Shown: positions 8,075-17,507, counted from the first letter of the stretch. The stretch is 64,000 bases of DNA from Leuconostocaceae bacterium ESL0723 (GCA_029392055.1 CP113928.1:556501-620500), one strand, 5' to 3'. Translations and numbers: made by a program. Notes: generated from the sequence alone by a model not told the origin.

Positions 8075-8466
8075 TTTGTAAATGCTGAGTAATCGCGCAT
8101 AGGTTATCCTATGTGAGGAAGGTCCATGCTCGCACATTCTGAGATGATTGTAGTGTTTGTGCTGGGATAAAAAATAAACCCAGGAGTAGCTTTCTGGCTA
8201 CTACGGCGGCTGAATATGCTAAGGGCTCTGCCTACGCATTAATAGGTCTGAAAGTGCCATAGAAACGTATCTGTTGGCGAAAGTCAGCAGCTGAGACGAG
8301 GTAAACCCCACAAGCGGGCAACCCAAACTTTGGTAGGGGCGGCTGGCCTAGCAAAATGAAGCGATGGTCGGTATGGCTCAGTGATGAGCTTAGATAGATG
8401 ATTACTGAAGGTACAAAATCCCTAATTTGTACTTGAACAAAACATGGCCTACAGGCATTTACAAAG
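8075..8466 (+). ncRNA. rnpB: RNase P RNA, class B (Bacillus type)
   Basis: The catalytic RNA that trims tRNA 5' leaders. The conserved 5' block GAGGAAGGTCCATGCTCGCA is present, followed by the class-B pattern TCTGAGATGA..TGTAGTGT and the 3' block AGAAAC-GTATC...AAACATGGCCTA. The terminal P1 helix pairs 8075-8085 perfectly with 8455-8465 (11 bp), which fixes the ends. A terminator follows at once. Confidence 0.96.
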
Positions 8467-8470
8467 GGAG

Positions 8471-8494
8471 ATCCGCGTTAAGCGGATTTTTTTG
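8471..8494 (+). terminator. Terminator of rnpB
   Basis: The arms atccgc and gcggat enclose gttaa and are followed by seven T residues, just after the RNase P RNA P1 helix. Confidence 0.85.
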
Positions 8495-8532
8495 TGGCCA
8501 TTTTTCCACTAAGACCACCAACCAGGTTATAG

Positions 8533-8574
8533 ATGACAGGAGCTAGGATTGGCGCTATAATGCTATTATTATAG
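8533..8574 (+). promoter_or_regulatory. glnPH promoter with overlapping dyad
   Basis: ATGACA (8533-8538), a 17-bp spacer and TATAAT (8556-8561) form a strong sigma-A promoter. The inverted repeat ctataat-N6-attatag (8555-8574) covers the -10 box and start site, so a bound regulator there could repress. It does not match the GlnR box found upstream of glnR. Confidence 0.6.
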
Positions 8575-8603
8575 TATTTTTGAGAATAGACTAAGGGAAA
8601 GCT

Positions 8604-10085
8604 ATGCAAAAGAAAAAGTTTACGCGGTGGATGAGTGGTCTACTGGCAGCCTTGATTGTTTTAACGACAGCCCTGCCAGCCGCCCTCAGCACTTCAACGG
8701 CCAGTGCGGCTGACACTGATCCAGCCCTCACTAAGATTCAAAAGAAGGGGGAGCTGGTTGTCGGTTTGTCAGCCGACTATGCTCCTTACGAATTTCACAT
8801 GCGCGATGGCAACCAGGACAAGATTGTCGGCTTTGATATTTCCCTAGCCCAAGCAATTGCGGATAAGTTGGGGGTTAAGCTGGTCATCAAGGACATGGGC
8901 TTTGACGCCCTCCTGGGGGCCATGAAGACTGGTAAGATTGATATCATCATCTCTGGGATGTCAGCTACGCCAGAGCGTGAACAGGAGGTTGATTTCTCAA
9001 ACGTCTACCTCAAGGCTCCTCAGGCCATGCTGATTTTGCGTAAGAATAGCGATAAGTACACCACCAACCTGAATACCTTCTCTGGTAAGAAGATTGGGGC
9101 CCAGACCCAGACGGTCCAAGAAACCATCGCTAAGGGCATTCCTGGTGCCCAGGTGGTCAGCTTGCAGAAGTTCCCAAACTTGATTTCACAGCTGACCCAG
9201 GGGGTTATTAGCGGGATTGTGGCCGAAGAGCCAATCGCAAACGCCTACGTTCAGCAAAACCACGCCTTTAAGGTTATCTATCCCAACTACGGTCAGGACC
9301 AAACTGGTCAAACTGCAGTCGCTATGCCTAAGGATTCACCGGTCCTAAAGGCTAAGATTAACCAAGTCGTTGATAAGGTGACGACTGATGGCCAGTTTAA
9401 GCAGTGGGAAAAGAAGGCCAACGAGCAAATGTTTGCCGACCAAAACCAGGGCTTCTGGCAGAAGTACGGCCACTACTTTATTACTGGAACTGAGGTTACG
9501 CTGGCCTTAGCCGTGGTTGGGGTCCTGATTGGAGTAACCTTAGGTACGTTGCTCGCCCTGATGAAGCTATCAGCGGTTTGGGTGATTAAGGCCCTTGGTA
9601 ATATCTACGTCGAATACGTGCGCGGTACGCCTTTGCTAGTCCAGGCCTTCATGGTCTTCTTCGGCGCTCAGATTCTGGGCTTAGACCTGTCAGCCTTTGT
9701 TTCCGGTGCCCTGGCCATGGGCTTGAACTCCGCTGCCTATGTTGCTGAGATTATCCGATCTGGGATTGAGTCAGTGGACAAGGGCCAGATGGAAGCCGCC
9801 CGCTCCCTTGGCTTTAGCCGGAACAAGGCCATGCGCTTGGTTATCCTACCCCAGGCGGTGCGTAACATTCTGCCGGCTCTTGGTAACGAGTTTGTTTCGG
9901 TTATTAAGGAAGGTTCAGTTGTCTCCGTTATCGGGGTTGGTGAACTGATGTATGAGACCGGGGTTGTGCAAGGTGCCTCCTTTAGGCCATTCCTGCCCCT
10001 GGTCATTGCCTCTTTGATTTACTTCGTTTTGACCTTTACTATCAGCCGGGCCCTGGGCTTTGCCGAGCGGCGCATGACTCGATAA
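8604..10085 (+). CDS. glnP: Glutamine-type ABC transporter, fused substrate-binding protein and permease
   Basis: A 493-residue fusion found in lactic acid bacteria: signal peptide (residues 1-36, ending near ASA), a type-3 extracellular amino-acid-binding domain (about 40-270, with VGLSADYAPYEF and GFDISLAQAIADKL), and a His/Glu/Gln-type permease domain (about 285-493, with the EAA loop EAARSLGFSRNKAMRLVILP). It would import glutamine, glutamate or a related polar amino acid. No ATPase gene lies next to it: a terminator follows 10 bp after the stop, so the ATP-binding subunit must be encoded elsewhere. The exact substrate is inferred from the family. Confidence 0.93.
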   Translation: MQKKKFTRWMSGLLAALIVLTTALPAALSTSTASAADTDPALTKIQKKGELVVGLSADYAPYEFHMRDGNQDKIVGFDISLAQAIADKLGVKLVIKDMGFDALLGAMKTGKIDIIISGMSATPEREQEVDFSNVYLKAPQAMLILRKNSDKYTTNLNTFSGKKIGAQTQTVQETIAKGIPGAQVVSLQKFPNLISQLTQGVISGIVAEEPIANAYVQQNHAFKVIYPNYGQDQTGQTAVAMPKDSPVLKAKINQVVDKVTTDGQFKQWEKKANEQMFADQNQGFWQKYGHYFITGTEVTLALAVVGVLIGVTLGTLLALMKLSAVWVIKALGNIYVEYVRGTPLLVQAFMVFFGAQILGLDLSAFVSGALAMGLNSAAYVAEIIRSGIESVDKGQMEAARSLGFSRNKAMRLVILPQAVRNILPALGNEFVSVIKEGSVVSVIGVGELMYETGVVQGASFRPFLPLVIASLIYFVLTFTISRALGFAERRMTR

Positions 10086-10092
10086 GGGCAAT

Positions 10093-10121
10093 AAAAAAAA
10101 GACCCGTACGGGTCTTTTTTT
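10093..10121. terminator. Bidirectional terminator between glnP and pgl
   Basis: The sequence agacccgtacgggtct is a perfect palindrome with an A run before and a T run after, placed between two convergent genes. Confidence 0.88.
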
Positions 10122-10126
10122 ATGGC

Positions 10127-11158
10127 TTAATTTTCAAAGAGAACGCTAACACCTTCTGGGATATAGAAGTCCTTTTGGACTAGGGTCAGCTCACCATTTT
10201 CATGGTTACGGTCGTAGAGGGAAACGTTGTCAGTTTTCTGATTAGCGACAACCAGGAAGTTCTGGCTCGGATCAAGGGCCATGTCCCGGGGGAAGCTACC
10301 CTCAGTGCTAACTAGCTGGACCAGTTCAATTTCAGCGCCCAGGTTATGAATCTGGAAAACGCTGACCGAATCGTGGCCGCGGTTAGAAGTGTAGACAAAT
10401 TTACCATCGTGGGAAATCCGGATAGCGGCGGCACCGTTGTGGCCATTCCAATCATCAGGAATGGTCGAAGCGGTCATCACGTGTTCAAAGGATCCGTCCT
10501 CGGTGTTGTACTTGAGCACGCTGAGCAGACTGGAAAGCTCACCCAGCAGGTAGGCATATTGACCATCAGGGGAGAAGCAGATGTGACGGGGACCAAAACC
10601 AGCTTCGGCTTGGTAACGAGCTACTTCAGTCAACTTGCCTTCTTCTGAAACATCGAAGGTAATGACCTGGTCACTACCTAGGTCAACAGCGACCATCCGC
10701 TGGTCAGGGGCGAGGTCAGCGTAGTGAATGTGGGCCGAACCTTGCTCAGGACGGGGACCAGAACCGTGATTGTACCAACGGTCAGCCAGGCGTAACTTAC
10801 CATCCTCAATAATTTTATAGACCTCAATCATCCCGCGGTGATAGTAGCCAGCAAAAACCAGTTGCCGGTTTTCATCAACGCCGAGGTAGGCGGGGGCAGT
10901 TCCTTCAGTTAACTGGGCATCCAATTCGACCATTGGCCGCTCATTGTTGTCCATGGCAACCACACCGCTGTGGCCGTGCCGGTTTTCAACGGCATAAACC
11001 ACGTTGGCCGCCGATAGGGCCAGGTAGGTTGGATTCGTGAGAGTAGCCACGAGTTCAGGGTTAGACAGTTCTTGGGTTGTGGTATCCAGCTCGGCCTCGT
11101 AAACCCCTTTAGAGTCTTGCTTAGTATAGGTACCAAATAAAATCTTATGTAGTGCCAT
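10127..11158 (-). CDS. pgl: 6-phosphogluconolactonase, seven-bladed beta-propeller type
   Basis: Hydrolyses 6-phosphogluconolactone to 6-phosphogluconate in the oxidative pentose phosphate route, which feeds the phosphoketolase pathway in heterofermenters. At 343 residues it has the usual length. The lactonase/YkgB family signatures GTYT near the N-terminus, the repeated propeller strands (ISHDGKFVYTSNRGHDSVSVF, shown over blade 5), and the GSFPRDMALDP segment are clear. ATG 11158 is followed by MALHKILFGTYTK; aagga lies about 15 bp upstream, a rather long gap. It is monocistronic and convergent with glnP. Confidence 0.93.
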   Translation of the reverse strand: MALHKILFGTYTKQDSKGVYEAELDTTTQELSNPELVATLTNPTYLALSAANVVYAVENRHGHSGVVAMDNNERPMVELDAQLTEGTAPAYLGVDENRQLVFAGYYHRGMIEVYKIIEDGKLRLADRWYNHGSGPRPEQGSAHIHYADLAPDQRMVAVDLGSDQVITFDVSEEGKLTEVARYQAEAGFGPRHICFSPDGQYAYLLGELSSLLSVLKYNTEDGSFEHVMTASTIPDDWNGHNGAAAIRISHDGKFVYTSNRGHDSVSVFQIHNLGAEIELVQLVSTEGSFPRDMALDPSQNFLVVANQKTDNVSLYDRNHENGELTLVQKDFYIPEGVSVLFEN

Positions 11159-11304
11159 TAGAAAATAAAATACTCCTTTTGTGAATACTATCGTAATTCA
11201 GTATACCATAAAATCGCGGTCACTCTGAGGGCGGTAATCGTCAAAATCTATGGTAAAATGTAAGGCACATTACCGTATGATAGGGAAGTAGGGAGGATAG
11301 GAAA

Positions 11305-12471
11305 GTGCAAAAAGAACCACGCAGCTGGTACAACCGCTGGTTTGGCAGTCAAAATTTAATTAAACGCCTGGTAACGGTCTTACTGGTACTGCTGATTATC
11401 TTGTTAATGTGGCAGGTCCGTTTTATTTTGACGCCGATTTTTGCCATCTTTTCGGCAGTTGGTGCGCCAATTATTATTGCTGGGGTGCTGTACTATCTTT
11501 TGCACCCCCTAGTTAAGTTCCTGGTGGAGAAGATTCGCCTACCACGCCGCCTATCAATCGGCTTAGTCATGGTTGTCTTACTGGTGATTATTGTCAGCAT
11601 CCTGGCGGTGGTCTTCCACGTGATGCGGGACCAGACGGTCGCCTTTATTCACAACTGGCCAACCTACTGGACGCGGACGCAGAACTTTATTAATACCACC
11701 CTGACTAACAGTGACTATCACAATGTTCGAAGCTTTTTGAACCAAACCAACTCGAACCTTAACGACACGGTCCTAGACTGGGGTAAGAAGTACATCAGCA
11801 CTGGTTTAGCCGGCATTACCAACATTGCCTCTCAAATCACAAGCATTGGCGTTATTCTGGTTTCAACGCCCTTTATCCTGTACTACATGCTCTTAGACGG
11901 ACATAAGTTTTCTGGTTTTATTGCCGACAAGCTGCCTACCCAGTTAGGTGGTTCGGTTAAGAACTTACTGACGGAAATCAGCCAGCAGATTGCCCGTTAT
12001 ATCCGGGGCCAACTGGGTGTTGGGCTGGCCGTGATTATCATGTTCTCGATTGGCTACACCATCATTGGCATGCCTTACGGGATTTTGCTGGCCATTATGG
12101 CCGGTCTCTTTAACATGATTCCTTATGTTGGATCGATTTTGGCCCAGGTGCCGGTCTTTGCGGTTGCCCTGGTGACAGGGGGACCTAAGCTCCTGCTCCT
12201 AGCAGTGGTGGTCTTGGTCTTTGAGCAACCAATTGAAGCCCACGTGATTGCCCCTAAGATTCTGGGGGATGCGTTGTCGATTCATCCGGTGACTGTGATT
12301 GTGGTCTTACTGACCGGCGGCCACGTCTTTGGGGTCTTAGGCATTATCTTAGCCGTGCCAACCTATGCGGTGCTGAAGGTAATTGTGACCCATCTTTACC
12401 GTTGGTGGCGGCAGAACTCAGTCCTATTTGATGACATCCCTGAAGTCGGGACCGAGGAAGAGCATGACTAA
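11305..12471 (+). CDS. AI-2E family transporter (PF01594-type integral membrane protein)
   Basis: A 388-residue membrane protein with about eight hydrophobic segments (for example 21-43, 47-70, 80-104, 165-190, and several between 240 and 350), the typical size for the AI-2E/YdiK/YtvI family. Members move autoinducer-like or sodium-coupled solutes, but the substrate here cannot be told. GTG 11305 is preceded by gggagg. It overlaps trmL by 8 bp (ATGACTAA), implying translational coupling. Confidence 0.88.
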   Translation: MQKEPRSWYNRWFGSQNLIKRLVTVLLVLLIILLMWQVRFILTPIFAIFSAVGAPIIIAGVLYYLLHPLVKFLVEKIRLPRRLSIGLVMVVLLVIIVSILAVVFHVMRDQTVAFIHNWPTYWTRTQNFINTTLTNSDYHNVRSFLNQTNSNLNDTVLDWGKKYISTGLAGITNIASQITSIGVILVSTPFILYYMLLDGHKFSGFIADKLPTQLGGSVKNLLTEISQQIARYIRGQLGVGLAVIIMFSIGYTIIGMPYGILLAIMAGLFNMIPYVGSILAQVPVFAVALVTGGPKLLLLAVVVLVFEQPIEAHVIAPKILGDALSIHPVTVIVVLLTGGHVFGVLGIILAVPTYAVLKVIVTHLYRWWRQNSVLFDDIPEVGTEEEHD

Positions 12472-12973
12472 TCACATCGTTTTATTTGAACCCTTAATGC
12501 CGGCTAACACTGGTAACATTGCCCGGACCACGGCGGCGACCGACGCGGTCTTGCACTTAATTGAACCACTGGGTTTTGAACTCGATGATAAGCACGTGAA
12601 GCGGGCGGGCTTGGATTACTGGGACCATGTTCAGTTGGTCAGCCATCCCGATTTACCCAGTTTTTTGGAAACTTTAAAGCCGACTGATCAGCTCTACCTG
12701 GTTTCCAAGTTTGCCAACCAGGACTATACCCAACCGGATTATCAGGCCGCAGGGGACCAATACTTCCTCTTTGGTAAGGAAACGACTGGTTTGCCCGAAG
12801 TATTTATGCGTCAGAATCCAGAAAAGGCCATCCGCATTCCCCAAGATGACCAGCAGGTGCGGTCCTTGAACCTATCGAATACGGTGGCCATTGTCCTTTA
12901 TGAGGCTCTGCGTCAGCAAGGCTTTGCTGGCCTGGAAACGACCCATCATTACCAGCAGGACAAGTTAAAATAA
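12464..12973 (+). CDS. trmL: tRNA (cytidine/uridine(34)-2'-O)-methyltransferase TrmL
   Basis: A SPOUT-class methyltransferase that methylates the ribose at wobble position 34 of tRNA-Leu species. The product is 169 residues. It starts HIVLFEPLMPANTGNIARTT, the family N-terminal signature, and has the trefoil-knot segments LFGKETTGLP and IRIPQ...VRSLNLSNTVAIVLYEALRQ. ATG 12464 is chosen over an in-frame ATG at 12428 because gaggaag sits just upstream and the family starts here. Coupled by an 8-bp overlap to the upstream permease gene. Confidence 0.94.
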   Translation: MTNHIVLFEPLMPANTGNIARTTAATDAVLHLIEPLGFELDDKHVKRAGLDYWDHVQLVSHPDLPSFLETLKPTDQLYLVSKFANQDYTQPDYQAAGDQYFLFGKETTGLPEVFMRQNPEKAIRIPQDDQQVRSLNLSNTVAIVLYEALRQQGFAGLETTHHYQQDKLK

Positions 12974-12976
12974 CAA

Positions 12977-13005
12977 TTGACAATCGAAAGGGCCCTTGCT
13001 AAAAT
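12977..13005 (+). promoter_or_regulatory. Promoter of tRNA-Glu
   Basis: TTGACA (12977-12982), a 17-bp spacer and TAAAAT (13000-13005), with TGC just before the -10 box. This near-consensus strength is expected for a tRNA gene. Confidence 0.8.
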
Positions 13006-13041
13006 AGTGACTGTTGTTTTAAGTAAAGCAACACTGACCAC

Positions 13042-13113
13042 GGCCCGTTGGTCAAGTGGCTAAGACGCTGCCCTTTCACGGCGGAATCGAGAGTTCGATT
13101 CTCTCACGGGCTA
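13042..13113 (+). tRNA. tRNA-Glu (anticodon TTC)
   Basis: A 72-nt cloverleaf. The acceptor arm is ggcccgt with acgggct, the anticodon stem encloses ctttcac so the anticodon is TTC, and the T-arm is gagag-ttcgatt-ctctc. The discriminator base is A and CCA is not encoded. The first acceptor pair is G1:U72 rather than the usual G1:C72. Transcribed alone from a strong promoter and followed by a terminator. Confidence 0.95.
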
Positions 13114-13119
13114 CTAAAG

Positions 13120-13147
13120 AGTTGCAACTGCGGTTGTGACTTTTTTT
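13120..13147 (+). terminator. Terminator of tRNA-Glu
   Basis: A 9-bp stem with two G:U pairs (agttgcaac with gttgtgact) and a 4-base loop, followed by seven T residues. Confidence 0.75.
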
Positions 13148-13245
13148 GTGCCATAAAATCCGTCCAGCGTTTGGGCTAGTAGCCTTATGGTATGATAAAA
13201 GGGCAAGCAAAGTACCGTTATATTAGCGGTTAATGGAGAATGATT

Positions 13246-15627
13246 TTGGCAGCACCTAAGCATCAAAAACGATCTAAAAAGACCCCGAAAACTACTTCAG
13301 GTTCTAGCACCTGGACGGGTACTTTAACCCTAATTGCTAGTCTTTTGGCTGGCATTTTTGGCGCCTTTAAAATTGGTATCCTCGGGATTTATATTGCTAA
13401 CTGCCTCCGTCTGTTTTTTGGTGATCTCTACCAGCTGGTTCTGATTCCAGCCTTACTTTATGGACTTTACTACCTTGTGATGAGAAAGCCACTGGCACTG
13501 AGCAGGCGGATTTGGAGTGCTATCGCCCTCTTGCTAACGGCCTCTTTCACCCTGTCTTCCTTAGCCTTTTTTACACAGGCCGACTTCCAAGAGCCCGGTT
13601 TCTTTAACCAAATTTTTCGGATTATTGGACAGGATTTTACCAACCAAGCGGCCAATACGCCAGTCGGTGGCGGCCTTTTGGGTACCGCCCTCTATGACCT
13701 CTTTTTCCACCTGATTACCAATGTTGGCACCTATATCTTAATTGTGGTGCTCTACGCGGCTGGGCTGGTCCTGCTCTTTAAAATTCCGGCCCGCGACTTG
13801 GCCCAGAAGGGCGTGCAACGCAGTGTCCAAGGTGCGCGAACTCAGGTTGGTAAGCTCCAAGAGCAGCGCCAATCCCGGCGTAATCGCCAGCCAATCTTAG
13901 CACCTAAGGACCATAAGAAAAACGTGATGGACTACGGTGATGACCCCTTGGGCATCCACCAGCATCCAGATGCTACTACTGTTTCAGAGGCAGCAGCGCC
14001 GGATGCTAGTCAGGAATTAACCAGTGCAATTTCAGATTCACCGATTGCCGAGCCCGCTGCTGAACCAGAGATTAAGTGGCAGGGACCGGTTGGTAACACT
14101 GGCACTAAGACAGCTGAGCAGACAGCTGTTGCCACAGCGCCGGAACCAGAAATGGACTTTTCCAGCGATGATAATCAGGATTACCAGCTGCCAAGTACGG
14201 ACCTGCTAACCGAGATGGCGCCTACGGACCAAACGGCCGAGTACCAGTCTTTGACGGAAAAGTCACGGCTGGTTCATGACACCCTCCAAAGTTTTGGGGT
14301 CGAGGCCGAGGTCACCAGCGTCTCGCTAGGACCCACGGTTACCCAGTATGAACTGCGGCCTGGGCAGGGGGTTAAGGTTAATCGGATTGCCAATTTGGCT
14401 GATGACCTGGCCCTGGCTCTAGCGGCCAAGTCGATTCGAATTGAGGCGCCGATTCCTGGAAAGCCTTACGTTGGGATTGAAGTGCCCAATGACACCCAGG
14501 CGGTGGTTGGTTTCCGGGATATGATGGAACAAGCACCCAAAGATAATGCCCATCTGTTAAAGGTGCCAATTGGCCGGGATGTGACCGGTAACATTGTCAT
14601 GGCGGACCTGGCGGCCATGCCCCACCTTTTGATTGCCGGTTCAACTGGTTCTGGAAAGTCAGTCGGCTTAAACAGTATTATTGTTTCCATCCTTTTGAAG
14701 GCTAAACCGGATGAAGTCAAGTTGATGATGGTTGACCCAAAGGTGGTCGAATTATCAATGTATAACGGCATCCCACACCTGCTAACGCCAGTGGTTTCGG
14801 ATCCGCGTAAGGCTTCAAAGTCCCTCCAAAAGCTGGTGGATGAAATGGAACACCGGTACCAGCTGCTAGCCGAAACCGGCAAGCGTAACATCGGTGAGTA
14901 TAATGCCGCCGTGGATGAACATAACCGCCACTTAAAGGAAAATGACGGTGTGGTCATGCACAAGTTGCCTTATATCGTGGCCATTGTCGATGAGTTCGCC
15001 GACTTGATGAGTACGGTTGGAAGCGAGATTGAAGTTTCGATTGCCCGCCTGGGGGCCAAAGCCCGGGCGGCCGGCATTCACATGATTTTGGCTACCCAGC
15101 GACCCGACGTAAAGGTGATTAACGGGACCATTAAGAGTAACATTCCTGGTCGGATTGCCTTTCGAACCGCGTCTGGGGTGGATTCGCGGACGATTCTGGA
15201 TACCAACGGGGCTGAGAAGCTTCTGGGTCGGGGGGATATGATTTTTGCCCCACCTGGTAAACCACACCAGCGGGTACAGGGGGCCTTTATCAGTAACCAG
15301 GACGTGACGAACATCGTGGACTTCGTGAAAAACCAGCAGACCGCTGAGTACTCCGAAGCCATGACGGTCACTGATGCTGAAATTGAGCAAGACGAGCATG
15401 GTGAGGGTGGTCAAAGTGACGACGAACTCTTCCAAGAAGCCCTGGACTTTGTGATTCAGCAGCAAAAGGCTTCGACATCGCTCCTGCAGCGGCGCTTCCG
15501 GATTGGTTATAACCGGGCGGCCCGCTTGATTGATGATTTGGAAGCTGCCGGCTATGTCGGCCCCGCTGATGGCGCGCGGCCACGGCACGTTAACGTTACT
15601 GATGGTAGCAGTGGTACCGAATCTTAA
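13246..15627 (+). CDS. ftsK: DNA translocase FtsK/SpoIIIE
   Basis: A septal motor that pumps DNA during chromosome segregation. Four hydrophobic segments occupy about residues 20-180 (membrane domain). A variable Pro/Ala/Glu-rich linker follows to about 330. The motor has Walker A GSTGSGKS at about residue 465 and Walker B in VAIVDEFADLM, and the C-terminal winged-helix gamma domain that reads KOPS-type sites ends the protein. TTG 13246 is preferred: ggaga lies 6 nt upstream, whereas ATG 13240 abuts the same site with no spacing. Total about 793 residues, normal for the family. Confidence 0.95.
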   Translation: MAAPKHQKRSKKTPKTTSGSSTWTGTLTLIASLLAGIFGAFKIGILGIYIANCLRLFFGDLYQLVLIPALLYGLYYLVMRKPLALSRRIWSAIALLLTASFTLSSLAFFTQADFQEPGFFNQIFRIIGQDFTNQAANTPVGGGLLGTALYDLFFHLITNVGTYILIVVLYAAGLVLLFKIPARDLAQKGVQRSVQGARTQVGKLQEQRQSRRNRQPILAPKDHKKNVMDYGDDPLGIHQHPDATTVSEAAAPDASQELTSAISDSPIAEPAAEPEIKWQGPVGNTGTKTAEQTAVATAPEPEMDFSSDDNQDYQLPSTDLLTEMAPTDQTAEYQSLTEKSRLVHDTLQSFGVEAEVTSVSLGPTVTQYELRPGQGVKVNRIANLADDLALALAAKSIRIEAPIPGKPYVGIEVPNDTQAVVGFRDMMEQAPKDNAHLLKVPIGRDVTGNIVMADLAAMPHLLIAGSTGSGKSVGLNSIIVSILLKAKPDEVKLMMVDPKVVELSMYNGIPHLLTPVVSDPRKASKSLQKLVDEMEHRYQLLAETGKRNIGEYNAAVDEHNRHLKENDGVVMHKLPYIVAIVDEFADLMSTVGSEIEVSIARLGAKARAAGIHMILATQRPDVKVINGTIKSNIPGRIAFRTASGVDSRTILDTNGAEKLLGRGDMIFAPPGKPHQRVQGAFISNQDVTNIVDFVKNQQTAEYSEAMTVTDAEIEQDEHGEGGQSDDELFQEALDFVIQQQKASTSLLQRRFRIGYNRAARLIDDLEAAGYVGPADGARPRHVNVTDGSSGTES

Positions 15628-15634
15628 ATAAATA

Positions 15635-15667
15635 GAAAAAAGCAGGCTGATGAAAGCCTGCTTTTTT
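15635..15667. terminator. Bidirectional terminator between ftsK and ade
   Basis: The stem aaaaaagcaggct with agcctgctttttt lies between two convergent genes and has A and T runs on both sides. Confidence 0.85.
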
Positions 15668-15674
15668 GTATGGA

Positions 15675-17327
15675 TTAATCCTGAATATTAATGAACTGAA
15701 AGTGGTCAAAGTCAAACAGTCCCTGGTCGGTGATTTTTAGACTGGGGATGACCGGCAGAGCCATGAAGGACAGGGTTAAGAAGGGGTCAAAGTCCAGGTC
15801 GCTGATGGCGCGGTAGGCCTGCAAGAGCTGCTGGTGCTGGGTAACCACGGTTTCATAGGTTTGGGTGCTCATTAGGCCACCAATTGTGAGGGGTAGGGCG
15901 GTAATCTGACCCTGGTTGACTAGGACCTGGCCACCGCCAATTTCCTTGAGATAGTTGGCTGCCATCAGCATGTCCTGGTCATTAACACCGGCCACAATGA
16001 GGTTGTGGGAGTCATGGGCGATGGTTGAGGCAATCGCACCAGCCCGCATTTTCAGCCCTGCAATCACGCCTATGCCATGGCCTAGGTTGTGGTAGCGTTC
16101 GGCAACTAGGATTTTGGCGTAGTTAGCGTCTGGCACAAAGTTGCCATCAACGGTTTTTAACTGAACTTGCTGATGGCGGGTGGTGATGTGGCTGGGCATG
16201 ATTTCAATTATGTGGCTCTTTTGGTCAGTTTTTAAGGGAAGATTGAAATCGGCTAAATTGAGTTCAAAGTTAATTGGTGGGTTCTCAAAGGCTGGCCCCG
16301 GCTGGCTTTGAAAAGAAACGGCCTGGCCGGCCACCCACACTTGCTGAACTTGGGCCTGATTTAAGTCGTCCAAGAAGACAAAATCGGCCTGGTAGCCCGG
16401 CGCCAGGGCCCCGACCTGATCTAGGTGATGGGCCTGGGCCGCATTAAAACTGGCCAAGGTATAGGCCTGGGCAGCTGGAACACCCGCTTTGATTGCTAAG
16501 GCAACATTATAGTTAATGCTACCTTCGTGAAGGAGGTCAGAAGCAGTCTTATCGTCAGTAGCAAAACTCAGGCGACCCTGGTTAGCAGCATTCAGGGCTG
16601 GGAGGAGGTTGATTTCGTCGCGTTCAACCGTACCTTCCCGAATAAAGACCCGCAAACCAGCGTGGATACGGTCTTTAGCCTCAGCGGCCGAACTAGCTTC
16701 GTGGTCGGTTTCAATCTGGTAGTTGCGGTAGGTTGCTAATCCTTTTTTATCCAGGCCCGCTAGGTGGCCGTCGACGTGTTTACCAGCTGCTTGAGCGTCC
16801 TTGATCTTTTGGACCAGGTCGCTGTTAGGATTTTGGAGGGCCGGATAGTCCATCACTTCCGCCAGGCCGGCTACATTTGGATTTTGGTAAAGGGGCTGCA
16901 GGTCCTTGGCTGCCAAACGCGCGCCGGTCCGTTCAAAATCAGTGGCCGGCACTGAAGAGGGGAGCATGTAGTAGATATTAAGTGGTGATTGTTCAGCGGC
17001 CTTAAACATATATTCGAGGCCGGCCAATCCCGCAACACTAGCAATTTCGTGGGGGTCGGCAAAGACTGTGGTGACCCCGTTTTTTAATAGGAGACGGCCG
17101 AATTCTAAGGGATTAAGCAGGGAACTTTCGATATGGACATGGGCGTCAATTAGACCGGGTACCAGGTATTGTCCCTGGGCATCGATGGTGGTTTGGGCCT
17201 GCCAGTCGGGTTCACTTTCCTGGGACACAATCTGACCCTGATCAACCCACAGTTCCCCTAGTTCGAAAACCTGGTTAAAGACATCTAAAATTTGAGCATT
17301 TTCAATATGTAAGTCCACGGTTTGCAC
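15675..17327 (-). CDS. ade: Adenine deaminase
   Basis: Converts adenine to hypoxanthine and ammonia for purine salvage. It has 550 residues, a typical length for the AdeC family within the amidohydrolase superfamily. The metal-binding start PGLIDAHVHIESSLL, the segment GVTTVFADPHEIA and the C-terminal half with HDSHNLIVAGVND are family marks. The start is GTG 17327, with tggggg about 9 bp upstream. It stands alone on the minus strand, divergent from glmS. Confidence 0.95.
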   Translation of the reverse strand: MQTVDLHIENAQILDVFNQVFELGELWVDQGQIVSQESEPDWQAQTTIDAQGQYLVPGLIDAHVHIESSLLNPLEFGRLLLKNGVTTVFADPHEIASVAGLAGLEYMFKAAEQSPLNIYYMLPSSVPATDFERTGARLAAKDLQPLYQNPNVAGLAEVMDYPALQNPNSDLVQKIKDAQAAGKHVDGHLAGLDKKGLATYRNYQIETDHEASSAAEAKDRIHAGLRVFIREGTVERDEINLLPALNAANQGRLSFATDDKTASDLLHEGSINYNVALAIKAGVPAAQAYTLASFNAAQAHHLDQVGALAPGYQADFVFLDDLNQAQVQQVWVAGQAVSFQSQPGPAFENPPINFELNLADFNLPLKTDQKSHIIEIMPSHITTRHQQVQLKTVDGNFVPDANYAKILVAERYHNLGHGIGVIAGLKMRAGAIASTIAHDSHNLIVAGVNDQDMLMAANYLKEIGGGQVLVNQGQITALPLTIGGLMSTQTYETVVTQHQQLLQAYRAISDLDFDPFLTLSFMALPVIPSLKITDQGLFDFDHFQFINIQD

Positions 17328-17418
17328 GCTGTTACCCCCAATATGATTTCCTGTCAGTTTAGCACAGCCAAGGTTTAAAGGGCGGAATGTCTGTCTATAC
17401 CAATTTAGATTTTCCTGG

Positions 17419-17447
17419 TTGACTCACCCCTTTTTATACCGTACCAT
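17419..17447 (+). promoter_or_regulatory. Probable glmS promoter
   Basis: TTGACT, a 17-bp spacer and TACCAT, about 60 bp before the glmS start. The leader between them shows no glmS-ribozyme-like core. Confidence 0.45.
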
Positions 17448-17507
17448 AGGGTCTGCGATAAATTATCTTTATTGAACCAATATTTTTTAGAAAGTAGGAT
17501 TTTAACG

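Noticed and set aside
14932-15588. A 218-codon minus-strand frame inside ftsK, and similar long antisense frames in pbp1A (6169-6831) and the yunD-like gene (53043-53699)
   Set aside because: All are fully inside clear genes with no independent signals. They follow from codon bias in GC-rich genes.
17330-17507. Possible glmS ribozyme upstream of glmS
   Set aside because: The 180-bp gap shows none of the conserved core of the ribozyme, and much of the gap is taken by the promoters of ade and glmS.
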